A stretch of 64,000 bases of DNA from Panorpa germanica (taxonomy: Eukaryota; Arthropoda; Insecta; Mecoptera; Panorpidae): contig OY783204.1 in the NCBI GenBank assembly GCA_963678705.1, positions 13,774,759-13,838,758 of the forward strand, written 5' to 3'. A program made the translations under genes and the position numbers. Below the pieces are notes generated by a model, which was not told the origin of the DNA, did not search any database, and saw only the letters and a program-made list of their open reading frames with translations. This document shows, in pieces, positions 12,291 through 26,153 of the stretch (positions within the stretch are counted from its first letter, which is position 1; each line of letters begins with the position of its first letter).

Positions 12291-15200
12291 TTCATATAAT
12301 TTATTTAATTTTTTTCCATAATTAATTTCTCACTTTTAATCACTTTTTTCACCTAAAGTAGCAGGAGCCGATCACACACATAGTAGATAGGAACCACTTG
12401 TGTTGCAAAGCAATAATAACGTCCTTGTAAACCAATACGTAGGTCTTCCCTTTTGTATTAGGTCCCATCAGTCTTGCCAGAGCTTATGCATATATGCATT
12501 CATCTCTTTGCAATATATTTGGTATCGTCTCCAGACTTTTATCCTACAGCCGCATTAACTTTAAATCCTCGAAATTTGTCGCATTAATTTTAAATCATCA
12601 AAATTTGATTTTTACAGTTCTAGCGTAATTTGTACTTGAGTAAGTGCATGAGTGATTTTTAAATCTAAAGGAATTGTCCCCAATATTACTTGCACCACTT
12701 CTGTAGATACAGTTCTGCAACAACGCGTCATCGTCAATAACATATTTCTTTGCATGGAAGATCTGGAAGATTGATCCTGTACTACCATGCCAAAGCACAA
12801 TACACAACTATTAGCATAAATGCCCCTTGTATAGTGTCGGCATAGTTGCCGAGTTTAAGCTTCATTCCGTCCTTGTGACACGCGCAAGGTGTGTTACATG
12901 TTTATCATTCGTTGTTACTGTATTTGTTTCGTAGCTTTATAGCTTCAAGAAACTACAGATTTTATATATAGCAGGTCGAGAACGGCTTTCTAGGGTTTCT
13001 GTACTATTTGCACCGATAAGGATCACATTGTCGTTGGCAAAACATATGTCTACACAACCTTTCGAGTGAGAAACACAGTTCTCGTCGAATACCATGTTCC
13101 AGAGCTAAGGCCCCATTACAGATCGCTGAGAACAACCTTTAGATAGTTGCCTTTTCATGGAACGGTAATTGGTTTGTAAAATAATGTTCGACAATGAAAA
13201 TAGTTCTCCATAGCGCAGTAGACGTACCTATAGGTTTTTGCCGGTCTAATTCTTTGAAGGTCACTTGTCTACCGGACATCAACAAAGGCACACTGAATTT
13301 CTATAAATATCTCATATACATACTTGTACTTATGCCTACTTACTTACCATTTGTTTGTTACCATTGAATATTCATGAACGATCAATCACTATTTCCAAGA
13401 AAACCGCATATATGCACAAATAATACACTCTTATTATTATTTAAAACACGAATTTATATAAACTAATTCTTGTGTTTTAATATTAATTATAGTTAATGTT
13501 ATTCGACTTACTTGATAGTGGGCGGCAACCTTTTGTCTTCCGTATATTTGTAGTGTTTATATGAGGTCTTCCTTATATATCTCTACAGATTTCTTGAATT
13601 TTAAACCACTTGATGTTTTAGCACTAACACTAACCTAATTATTATCACTTTTTTTGTCTATCGCACTTATTAATGTATTATATCAAACATCAAAGTTACA
13701 AATTTGAGGTTATGTTTATAAGACCGCGTGTACGCGTAATTAAAAATTTGTTTTTAACACTGGTTTCCAACTGTCAAACTTTTGTAAAAACACTTTGTTT
13801 AGGGTAAATTAACACAAATTTAAAACAAACTTAAATACTTTTCGTTTAAAAAAATATTCATATAATTTATTTAATTTTTTTCCATAATTAATTTCTCACT
13901 TTAAATCACTTTTTTCACATAAAGTAGCAGGAGCCGATCACACACATAGTAGATAGGAACCACTTGTGTTGCAAAGCAATATTAACGTCCTTGTAAACCA
14001 ATACGTAGGTCTTCCTTTTTGTATTAAGTCCCATCTGTCTTGCCAGAGCTTATGCATATATGCATTCATCTCTTTGGCAATATATTTGGTATCGTCTCCA
14101 GACTTTTATCCTACAGCCGCATTAACTTTTAATCCTCGAAATTTGTCGCATTAATTTTAAATCATCAAAATTTGATTTTTTCAGTTCTAGCGTACTTTGT
14201 ACTTGAGTAAGTGCATGAGTGATTTTTAAATCTAAAGGAATTGTCCCCAATATCACTTGCACCACTTCTGTAGATACAGTTCTGCAACAACGCGTCATCG
14301 TCAATAACATAGTTCTTTGCATGGAAGATCTGGAAAATTGATCCTGTAATACCATGCCGAAGCACAATAAACTACTATTAGCATAAATGCCCCCTTGTAT
14401 AGTGTCGGCATAGTTGCCGAGTTTAAGCTTCATTCCGTCCTTGTAACACGCGCAAGGTGTGTTACAAGTTTATCATTCGTTGTTACTGTATTTGTTTCGT
14501 AGCTTTGTAGCTTCAAGAAACTACAGATTTTATATATAGCAGGTCGAAAACGGCTTTCTAGGGTTTGTGTACTATTTGCACCGATAAGGATCACATTATC
14601 GTTGGCAAAACATATGTCTACACAACCTTTCAAATGAGAAACACAGTTCTCGTCGAATACCATGTTCTTGAGCTCAGGCCCCATTACAGATCGCTGAGGA
14701 CAACCTTTAGATAGTTGCCTTTTCATGAAACGGTAATCGGTTTGTAAAATAATGTTCGACAATGAAAATAGTTCTCCATAGCGCAGTAGACGTACCTATA
14801 GGTTTTTGCCGGTCTAATTCTTTGAAGGTCACTTGGCCACCGGACATCAACAAAGGCACACTGAATTTCTATAAATATCTCATATACATACTTGTACTTA
14901 TGCCTACTTACTTACCATTTCTTTGTTACCATTGAATGTTCATGAACGATCAATCACTATTTTCAAGAAAACCGCATATATTGTTCACTTAATCACTTAT
15001 AACAATTAATACACTCTCATTATTATTTAAAACACGCATTTATATAAACTAATTCTTGTGTTTTAATATTATTTATAGTTAATGTTATTCGACTTACTTG
15101 ATAGTGGGCGGCAACCTTTTGTCTTCCGTATATTTGTAGTGTTTATATGAGGTCTTCCTTATATATCTCTACAGATTTTTGAATTTTAAACCACTTGATG

Positions 15201-16012
15201 TTTTAGCACTAACACTAACCTAATTATTATCACTTTTTTTGTCTATCGCACTTATTAATGTCTTATATCAAACATCAAAGTTACAAATTTGAGGTTATGT
15301 TTATAAGACCGCGTGTACGCGTAATGAAAAATTCGTTTTTATTACTGGTTTCCAACTGTCATACTTTTGTAAAAACACTTTGTTTAGGGTAAATTAACAC
15401 AAATTTAAAACAAACTTAAATACTTTTCGTTTGAAAAAGTATTCATATAATTTATTTAATTTTTTTCCATAATTAATTTCTCACTTTTAATCACTTTTTT
15501 CACCTAAAGTAGCAGGAGCCGATCACACACATAGTAGATAGGAACCACTTGTGTTGCAAAGCAATATTAACGTCCTTGTAAACCAATACGTAGGTCTTAC
15601 TTTTTGTATTAAGTCCCATCTGTCTTGCCAGAGCTTATGCATATATGCATTCATCTCTTTGGCAATATATTTGGTATCGTCTCCAGACTTTTATCCTACA
15701 GCCGCATTAACTTTAAATCCTCGAAATTTGTCGCATTAATTTTGAATCATCAAAATTTGATTTTTTCAGTTCTAGCGTAATTTGTACTTGAGTAAGTGCA
15801 TGAGTGATTTTTAAATCTAAAGGAATTGTCCCCAATATCACTTGCACCACTTCTGTAGATACAGTTCTGCAACAACGCGTCATCGTCAATAACATAGTTC
15901 TTTGCATAGAAGATCTGGAAGATTGATCCTGTAATACCATGCCGAAGCACAATACACAACTATTAGCATAAATGCCCCCTTGTATAGTGTCGGCATAGTT
16001 GCCGAGTTTAAT
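12291..16012 (-). repeat. 3,722-bp higher-order unit, copy 1
   Basis: This unit comprises two complete monomers (landmarks 12,400 and 13,966, spacing 1,566 and 1,585) and the first part of a third (15,551). It is repeated directly at 16,013. The third monomer is cut at '...gttgccgagttta' and joined at 16,013 to 'ttcatataat', which belongs elsewhere in the monomer phase. Diagnostic variants shared with copy 2 include the 1-bp-shorter 'ctctttgcaatat', 'ggtcttac' near 15,595 and the altered 'gagctcaggccccatt' environment of the 14,430-14,762 RT piece. The offset is exactly 3,722 at every landmark I checked (12,598/16,320; 14,122/17,844; 15,551/19,273-4). Confidence 0.85.
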
Positions 16013-19000
16013 TTCATATAATTTATTTAATTTTTTTCCATAATTAATTTCTCACTTTTAATCACTTTTTTCACCTAAAGTAGCAGGAGCCGATCACATA
16101 CATAGTAGATAGGAACCACTTGTGTTGCAAAGCAATAATAACGTCCTTGTAAACCAATACGTAGGTCTTCCCTTTTGTATTAAGTCCCATCAGTCTTGCC
16201 AGAGCTTATGCATATATGCATTCATCTCTTTGCAATATATTTGGTATCGTCTCCAGACTTTTATCCTACAGCCGCATTAACTTTAAATCCTCGAAATTTG
16301 TCGCATTAATTTTAAATCATCAAAATTTGATTTTTACAGTTCTAGCGTAATTTGTACTTGAGTAAGTGCATGAGTGATTTTTAAATCTAAAGGAATTGTC
16401 CCCAATATTACTTGCACCACTTCTGTAGATACAGTTTTGCAACAACGCGTCATCGTCAATAACATATTTCTTTGCATGGAAGATCTGGAAGATTGATCCT
16501 GTACTACCATGCCAAAGCACAATACACAACTATTAGCATAAATGCCCCTTGTATAGTGTCGGCATAGTTGCCGAGTTTAAGCTTCATTCCGTCCTTGTGA
16601 CACGCGCAAGGTGTGTTACAAGTTTATCATTCGTTGTTACTGTATTTGTTTCGTAGCTTTATAGCTTCAAGAAACTACAGATTTTATATATAGCAGGTCG
16701 AGAACGGCTTTCTAGGGTTTCTGTACTATTTGCACCGATAAGGATCACATTGTCGTTGGCAAAACATATGTCTACACAACCTTTCGAGTGAGAAACACAG
16801 TTCTCGACGAATACCATGTTCCAGAGCTAAGGCCCCATTACAGATCGCTGAGAACAACCTTTAGATAGTTGCCTTTTCATGGAACGGTAATCGGTTTGTA
16901 AAATAATGTTCGACAATGAAAATAGTTCTCCATAGCGCAGTAGACGTACCTATAGGTTTTTGCCGGTCTAATTCTTTGAAGGTCACTTGTCTACCGGACA
17001 TCAACAAAGGCACACTGAATTTCTATAAATATCTCATATACATACTTGTACTTATGCCTACTTACTTACCATTTGTTTGTTACCATTGAATATTCATGAA
17101 CGATCAATCACTATTTCCAAGAAAACCGCATATATGCACAAATAATACACTCTCATTATTATTTAAAACACGAATTTTTATAAACTAATTCTTGTGTTTT
17201 AATATTAATTATAGTTAATGTTATTCGACTTACTTGATAGTGGGCGGCAACCTTTTGTCTTCCGTATATTTGTAGTGTTTATATGAGGTCTTCCTTATAT
17301 ATCTCTACAGATTTCTTGAATTTTAAACCACTTGATGTTTTAGCACTAACACTAACCTAATTATTATCACTTTTTTTGTCTATCGCACTTATTAATGTAT
17401 TATATCAAACATCAAAGTTAAAAATTTGAGGTTATGTTTATAAGACCGCGTGTACGCGTAATTAAAAATTCGTTTTTAACACTGGTTTCCAACTGTCAAA
17501 CTTTTGTAAAAACACTTTGTTTAGGGTAAATTAACACAAATTTAAAACAAACTTAAATACTTTTCGTTTAAAAAAATATTCATATAATTTATTTAATTTT
17601 TTTCCATAATTAATTTCTCACTTTTAATCACTTTTTTCACATAAAGTAGCAGGAGCCGATCACACACATAGTAGATAGGAACCACTTGTGTTGCAAAGCA
17701 ATATTAACGTCCTTGTAAACCAATACGTAGGTCTTCCTTTTTGTATTAAGTCCCATCTGTCTTGCCAGAGCTTATGCATATATGCATTCATCTCTTTGGC
17801 AATATATTTGGTATCGTCTCCAGACTTTTATCCTACAGCCGCATTAACTTTTAATCCTCGAAATTTGTCGCATTAATTTTAAATCATCAAAATTTGATTT
17901 TTTCAGTTCAAGCGTACTTTGTACTTGAGTAAGTGCATGAGTGATTTTTAAATCTAAAGGAATTGTCCCCAATATCACTTGCACCACTTCTGTAGATACA
18001 GTTCTGCAACAACGCGTCATCGTCAATAACATAGTTCTTTGCATGGAAGATCTGGAAGATTGATCCTGTAATACCATGCCGAAGCACAATAAACTACTAT
18101 TAGCATAAATGCCCCCTTGTATAGTGTCGGCATAGTTGCCTAGTTTAAGCTTCATTCCGTCCTTGTAACACGCGCAAGGTGTGTTACAAGTTTATCATTC
18201 GTTGTTACTGTATTTGTTTCGTAGCTTTGTAGCTTCAAGAAACTACAGATTTTATATATAGCAGGTCGAAAACGGCTTTCTAGGGTTTGTGTACTATTTG
18301 CACCGATAAGGATCACATTATCGTTGGCAAAACATATGTCTACACAACCTTTCAAATGAGAAACACAGTTCTCGTCGAATACCATGTTCTTGAGCTCAGG
18401 CCCCATTACAGATCGCTGAGGACAACCTTTAGATAGTTGCCTTTTCATGAAACGGTAATCGGTTTGTAAAATAATGTTCGACAATGAAAATAGTTCTCCA
18501 TAGCGCAGTAGACGTACCTATAGGTTTTTGCCGGTCTAATTCTTTGAAGGTAACTTGGCCACCGGACATCAACAAAGGCACACTGAATTTCTATAAATAT
18601 CTCATATACATACTTGTACTTATGCCTACTCACTTACCATTTCTTTGTTACCATTGAATGTTCATGAACGATCAATCACTATTTCCAAGAAAACCGCATA
18701 TATTGTTCACTTAATCACTTATAACAATTAATACACTCTCATTATTATTTAAAACACGCATTTATATAAACTAATTCTTGTGTTTTAATATTATTTATAG
18801 TTAATGTTATTCGACTTACTTGATAGTGGGCGGCAACCTTTTGTCTTCCGTATATTTGTAGTGTTTATATGAGGTCTTCCTTATATATCTCTACAGATTT
18901 CTTGAATTTTAAACCACTTGATGTTTTAGCACTAACACTAACCTAATTATTATCACTTTTTTTGTCTATCGCACTTATTAATGTCTTATATCAAACATCA

Positions 19001-19734
19001 AAGTTACAAATTTGAGGTTATGTTTATAAGACCGCGTGTACGCGTAATGAAAAATTCGTTTTTATTACTGGTTTCCAACTGTCATACTTTTGTAAAAACA
19101 CTTTGTTTAGGGTAAATTAACACAAATTTAAAACAAACTTAAATACTTTTCGTTTGAAAAAGTATTCATATAATTTATTTAATTTTTTTCCATAATTAAT
19201 TTTTTACTTTTAATCACTTTTTTCACCTAAAGTAGCAGGAGCCGATCACACACATAGTAGATAGGAACCACTTGTGTTGCAAAGCAATATTAACGTCCTT
19301 GTAAACCAATACGTAGGTCTTACTTTTTGTATTAAGTCCCATCTGTCTTGCCAGAGCTTATGCATATATGCATTCATCTCTTTGGCAATATATTTGGTAT
19401 CGTCTCCAGACTTTTATCCTACAGCCGCATTAACTTTAAATCCTCGAAATTTGTCGCATTAATTTTAAATCATCAAAATTTGATTTTTTCAGTTCTAGCG
19501 TAATTTGTACTTGAGTAAGTGCATGAGTGATTTTTAAATCTAAAGGAATTGTCCCCAATATCACTTGCACCACTTCTGTAAATACAGTTCTGCAACAACG
19601 CGTCATCGTCAATAACATAGTTCTTTGCATAGAAGATCTGGAAGATTGATCCTGTAATACCATGCCGAAGCACAATACACAACTATTAGCATAAATGCCC
19701 CCTTGTATAGTGTCGGCATAGTTGCCGAGCTTAA
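16013..19734 (-). repeat. 3,722-bp higher-order unit, copy 2
   Basis: Direct repeat of the preceding unit, beginning inside a monomer so that a 571-bp partial monomer (15,551-16,121) is left at the junction. Scattered single-base differences from copy 1 (for example 'aggtcccatcag' versus 'aagtcccatcag', 'ggaaaattg' versus 'ggaagattg') show it is older than the 2,719-bp duplication further right. Beyond 19,734 the third monomer continues to full length instead of breaking, so copy 2 holds the intact flank. Confidence 0.85.
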
Positions 19735-20715
19735 GCTTCATTCCGTCCTTGTGACACGCGCAAGGTGTGTTACAAGTTTATCATTCGTTGTTACTGTATT
19801 TGTTTCGTAGCTTTGTAGCTTCAAGAAACTACAGATTTTATATATAGCAGGTCGAGAACGGCTTTCTAGGGTTTCTGTACTATTTGCACCGATAAGGATC
19901 ACATTATCGTTGGCAAAACATAAGTCTACACAACCTTTCGAGTGAGAAACACAGTTCTCGTCGAATACCATGTTCCAGAGCTCAGGCCCCATTACAGATC
20001 GCTGAGGACAACCTTTAGATAGTTGCCTTTTCATGGAACGGTAATCGGTTTGTAAAATAATGTTCGACAATGAAAATAGTTCTCCATAGCGCAGTAGACG
20101 TACCTATAGGTTTTTGCCGGTCTAATTCTTTGAAGGTCACTTGGCCACCGGACATCAACAAAGGCACACTGAATTTCTATAAATATCTCATTTACATACT
20201 TGTACTTATGCCTACTTACTTACCATTTGTTTGTTACCATTGAATGTTCATGAACGATCAATCACTATTTCCAAGAAAACCGCATATATTGTTAACTTAA
20301 TCACTTATAACAATTAATACACTCTCATTATTATTTAAAACACGCATTTATATAAACTAATTCTTGAGTTTTAATATTATTTATAGTTAATGTTATTCGA
20401 CTTACTTGATAGTGGGCGGCAACCTTTTGTCTTCCGTATATTTGTAGTGTTTATATGAGGTCTTCCTTATATATCTCTACAGATTTCTTGAATTTTAAAC
20501 CACTTGATGTTTTAGCACTAACACTAACCTAATTATTATCACTTTTTTTGTCTATCGCACTTATTAATGTCTTATATCAAACATCAAAGTTACAAATTTG
20601 AGGTTATGTTTATAAGACCGCGTGTACGCGTAATGAAAAATTCGTTTTTAACACTGGTTTCCAACTGTCAAACTTTTGTAAAAACACTTTGTTTAGGGTA
20701 AATTAACACAAATTA

Positions 20716-23434
20716 AAAACAAACTTAAAAACTTTTCGTTTAAAAAAGTATTCATATAATTTATTTAATTTTTTTCCATAATTAATTTCTCACTTTTAAT
20801 CACTTTTTTCACCTAAAGTAGCAGGAGCAGATCACACACATAGTAGATAGGAACCACTTGAGTTTAAGCTTCATTCCGTCCTTGTGACACGCGCAAGGTG
20901 TGTTACAAGTTTATCATTCGTTGTTACTGTATTTGTTTCGTAGCTTTGTAGCTTCAAGAAACTACAGATTTTATATATAGCAGGTCGAGAACGGCTTTCT
21001 AGGGTTTCTGTACTATTTGCACCGATAAGGATCACATTATCGTTGGCAAAACATATGTCTACACAACCTTTTGAGTGAGAAACACAGTTCTCGTCAAATA
21101 CCATGTTCCAGAGCTCAGGCCCCATTGCAGATCGCTGAGGACAACCTTTAGATAGTTGCCTTTTCATTGTACGGTAATCGGTTTGTAAAATAATGTTCGA
21201 CAATGAAAATAGTTCTCCATAGCGCAGTAGACGTACCTATAGGTTTTTGCCGGTCTAATTCTTTGAAGGTCACTTGGCCACCGGACATCAACAAAGGCAC
21301 ACTGAATTTCTATAAATATCTCATATACATACTTGTACTTATGCCTACTTACTTACCATTTGTTTGTTACCATTGAATGTTCATGAACGATCAATCACTA
21401 TTTCCAAGAAAACCGCATATATTGTTCACTTAATCACTTATAACAATTAATACACTCTCATTATTATTTAAAACACGCATTTATATAAACTAATTTTTGT
21501 GTTTTAATATTATTTATAGTTAATGTTATTCGACTTACTTGATAGTGGGCGGCAACCTTTTGTCTTCCGTATATTTGTAGTGTTTATATGAGGTCTTCCT
21601 TATATATCTCTACAGATTTCTTGAATTTTAAACCACTTGATGTTTTAGCACTAACACTAACCTAATTATTATCACTTTTTTTGTCTATCGCACTAAATAA
21701 TCTCTTATATCAAACATCAAAGTTACAAATTTGAGGTTATGTTTATAAGACCGCGTGTACGCGTAATGAAAAATTCGTTTTTAACACTGGTTTCCAACTG
21801 TCAAACTTTTGTAAAAACACTTTGTTTAGGGTAAATTAACACAAATCTAAAAGAAACCTAAATACATTTTGTTTGAAACAGTATTCATATAATTAATTTA
21901 ATTTTTTTCCATAATTAATTTCTTACTTTTAATCACTTTTTTCACCTAAAGTAGCAGGAGCCGATCACACACATAGTAGATAGGAACCACTTCTGTTGCA
22001 AAGCAATATTAACGTCCTTGTAAACCAATACGTAGGTCTTCCTTTTTGTATTAAGTCCCATCTGTCTTGCCCGAGCTTATGCATATATGCATTCATCTCT
22101 TTGGCAATATATTTGGTATCGTCTCTAGACTTTTATCCTACAGCCGCATTAACTTTAAATCCTCGAAATTTGTCGCATTAATTTTAAATCATCAAAATTT
22201 GATTTTTTCAGTTCTAGCGTAATTTGTACTTGAGTAAGTGCATGAGTGATTTTTAAATCTAAAGGAATTGTCCCTAATATCACTTGCACCACTTCTGTAG
22301 ATACAGTTCTGCAACAACGCGTCACCGTCAATAACATAGTTCTTTGCATGGATGATCTGGAAGATTGATCCTGTAATACCATGCCGAAGCACAATACACA
22401 ACTATTAGCATAAATGCCCCCTTGTATAGTGTCGACATAGTTGCCGAGTTTAAGCATCATTCCGTCCTTGTGACACGCGCAAGGTGTGTTACAAGTTTAT
22501 CATTCGTTGTTACTGTATTTGTTTCGTAGCTTTGTAGCTTCAAGAAACTACAGATTTTATATATAGCAGGTCGAGAACGGCTTTCTAGGGTTTCTGTACT
22601 ATTTGCACCGATAAGGATCACATTATCGTTGGCAAAACATATGTCTACACAACCTTTCGAGTGAGAAACACAGTTCTCATCGAATACCATGTTCCAGAGC
22701 TCAGGCCCCATTACAGTTTGCTGAGGACAACCTTTAGATAGTTGCCTTTTCATGGAACGGTAATCGGTTTGTAAAATATTGTTCGACAATGAAAATAGTT
22801 CTCCATAGCGCACTAGACGTACCTATAGGTTTTTGCCGGTCTAATTCTTTGAAGGTCACTTGGCCACCGGACATCAACAAAGGCACACTGAATTTCTATA
22901 AATATCTCATACACATACTTGTACTTATGCCTACTTACTTACCATTTGTTTGTTACCATTGAATGTTCATAAACGATCAATCACTATTTCCAAGAAAACC
23001 GCATATATTGTTCACTTAATCACTTATAACAATTAATACACTCTCATTATTATTTAAAACACGCATTAATACAAACTAATTCTTGTGTTTTAATATTATT
23101 TATAGTTAATGTTATTCGACTTACTTGATAGTGGGCGGCAACCTTTTGTCTTCCGTATATTTGTAGTGTTTATATGAGGTCTTCCTTATATATCTCTACA
23201 GATTTCTTGAGTTTTTAACCACTTTATGTTTTAGCACTAACACTAACCTAATTATTATCACTTTTTTTGTCTATCGCACATAATAATGTCTTATATCAAA
23301 CATCAAAGTTACAAATTTGAGGTTATGTTCATAAGACCGCGTGTACGCGTAATGAAAAATTCGTTTTTAACACTGGTCTCCAACTAACAAACTTTTGTAA
23401 AAACACTTTGTTTAGGGTAAATTAACACAAATTT
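20716..23434 (-). repeat. 2,719-bp higher-order unit, copy 1
   Basis: This unit is a 1,133-bp deleted monomer (landmark 20,860, where 'gaaccacttg' is joined directly to 'agtttaagcttcattcc', losing about 450 bp of LINE sequence) plus one full 1,586-bp monomer (landmark 21,993). The same pair recurs 2,719 bp to the right with almost no differences. One I noticed is 'cacacacat' at about 21,967 versus 'cacatacat' at about 24,686. Upstream of about 20,715 the two copies diverge, which sets the edge. The exact edge is uncertain by some tens of bases. Confidence 0.85.
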
Positions 23435-26153
23435 AAAACAAACTTAAAAACTTTTCGTTTAAAAAAGTATTCATATAATTTATTTAATTTTTTTCCATAA
23501 TTAATTTCTCACTTTTAATCACTTTTTTCACCTAAAGTAGCAGGAGCAGATCACACACATAGTAGATAGGAACCACTTGAGTTTAAGCTTCATTCCGTCC
23601 TTGTGACACGCGCAAGGTGTGTTACAAGTTTATCATTCGTTGTTACTGTATTTGTTTCGTAGCTTTGTAGCTTCAAGAAACTACAGATTTTATATATAGC
23701 AGGTCGAGAACGGCTTTCTAGGGTTTCTGTACTATTTGCACCGATAAGGATCACATTATCGTTGGCAAAACATATGTCTACACAACCTTTTGAGTGAGAA
23801 ACACAGTTCTCGTCAAATACCATGTTCCAGAGCTCAGGCCCCATTGCAGATCGCTGAGGACAACCTTTAGATAGTTGCCTTTTCATTGTACGGTAATCGG
23901 TTTGTAAAATAATGTTCGACAATGAAAATAGTTCTCCATAGCGCAGTAGACGTACCTATAGGTTTTTGCCGGTCTAATTCTTTGAAGGTCACTTGGCCAC
24001 CGGACATCAACAAAGGCACACTGAATTTCTATAAATATCTCATATACATACTTGTACTTATGCCTACTTACTTACCATTTGTTTGTTACCATTGAATGTT
24101 CATGAACGATCAATCACTATTTCCAAGAAAACCGCATATATTGTTCACTTAATCACTTATAACAATTAATACACTCTCATTATTATTTAAAACACGCATT
24201 TATATAAACTAATTTTTGTGTTTTAATATTATTTATAGTTAATGTTATTCGACTTACTTGATAGTGGGCGGCAACCTTTTGTCTTCCGTATATTTGTAGT
24301 GTTTATATGAGGTCTTCCTTATATATCTCTACAGATTTCTTGAATTTTAAACCACTTGATGTTTTAGCACTAACACTAACCTAATTATTATCACTTTTTT
24401 TGTCTATCGCACTAAATAATCTCTTATATCAAACATCAAAGTTACAAATTTGAGGTTATGTTTATAAGACCGCGTGTACGCGTAATGAAAAATTCGTTTT
24501 TAACACTGGTTTCCAACTGTCAAACTTTTGTAAAAACACTTTGTTTAGGGTAAATTAACACAAATCTAAAAGAAACCTAAATACATTTTGTTTGAAACAG
24601 TATTCATATAATTAATTTAATTTTTTTCCATAATTAATTTCTTACTTTTAATCACTTTTTTCACCTAAAGTAGCAGGAGCCGATCACATACATAGTAGAT
24701 AGGAACCACTTCTGTTGCAAAGCAATATTAACGTCCTTGTAAACCAATACGTAGGTCTTCCTTTTTGTATTAAGTCCCATCTGTCTTGCCCGAGCTTATG
24801 CATATATGCATTCATCTCTTTGGCAATATATTTGGTATCGTCTCTAGACTTTTATCCTACAGCCGCATTAACTTTAAATCCTCGAAATTTGTCGCATTAA
24901 TTTTAAATCATCAAAATTTGATTTTTTCAGTTCTAGCGTAATTTGTACTTGAGTAAGTGCATGAGTGATTTTTAAATCTAAAGGAATTGTCCCTAATATC
25001 ACTTGCACCACTTCTGTAGATACAGTTCTGCAACAACGCGTCACCGTCAATAACATAGTTCTTTGCATGGATGATCTGGAAGATTGATCCTGTAATACCA
25101 TGCCGAAGCACAATACACAACTATTAGCATAAATGCCCCCTTGTATAGTGTCGACATAGTTGCCGAGTTTAAGCATCATTCCGTCCTTGTGACACGCGCA
25201 AGGTGTGTTACAAGTTTATCATTCGTTGTTACTGTATTTGTTTCGTAGCTTTGTAGCTTCAAGAAACTACAGATTTTATATATAGCAGGTCGAGAACGGC
25301 TTTCTAGGGTTTCTGTACTATTTGCACCGATAAGGATCACATTATCGTTGGCAAAACATATGTCTACACAACCTTTCGAGTGAGAAACACAGTTCTCATC
25401 GAATACCATGTTCCAGAGCTCAGGCCCCATTACAGTTTGCTGAGGACAACCTTTAGATAGTTGCCTTTTCATGGAACGGTAATCGGTTTGTAAAATATTG
25501 TTCGACAATGAAAATAGTTCTCCATAGCGCACTAGACGTACCTATAGGTTTTTGCCGGTCTAATTCTTTGAAGGTCACTTGGCCACCGGACATCAACAAA
25601 GGCACACTGAATTTCTATAAATATCTCATACACATACTTGTACTTATGCCTACTTACTTACCATTTGTTTGTTACCATTGAATGTTCATAAACGATCAAT
25701 CACTATTTCCAAGAAAACCGCATATATTGTTCACTTAATCACTTATAACAATTAATACACTCTCATTATTATTTAAAACACGCATTAATACAAACTAATT
25801 CTTGTGTTTTAATATTATTTATAGTTAATGTTATTCGACTTACTTGATAGTGGGCGGCAACCTTTTGTCTTCCGTATATTTGTAGTGTTTATATGAGGTC
25901 TTCCTTATATATCTCTACAGATTTCTTGAGTTTTTAACCACTTTATGTTTTAGCACTAACACTAACCTAATTATTATCACTTTTTTTGTCTATCGCACAT
26001 AATAATGTCTTATATCAAACATCAAAGTTACAAATTTGAGGTTATGTTCATAAGACCGCGTGTACGCGTAATGAAAAATTCGTTTTTAACACTGGTCTCC
26101 AACTAACAAACTTTTGTAAAAACACTTTGTTTAGGGTAAATTAACACAAATTT
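23435..26153 (-). repeat. 2,719-bp higher-order unit, copy 2
   Basis: Near-identical direct repeat of 20,716-23,434. The RT pieces at 23,590-23,922 and 25,176-25,532 encode the same peptides as 20,871-21,203 and 22,457-22,813. The right edge is placed where 'cgtttaaaaaagta' in copy 1 becomes 'cgtttgaaaaagta' near 26,176. The crossover therefore fell in the AT-rich non-coding part. Confidence 0.85.
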
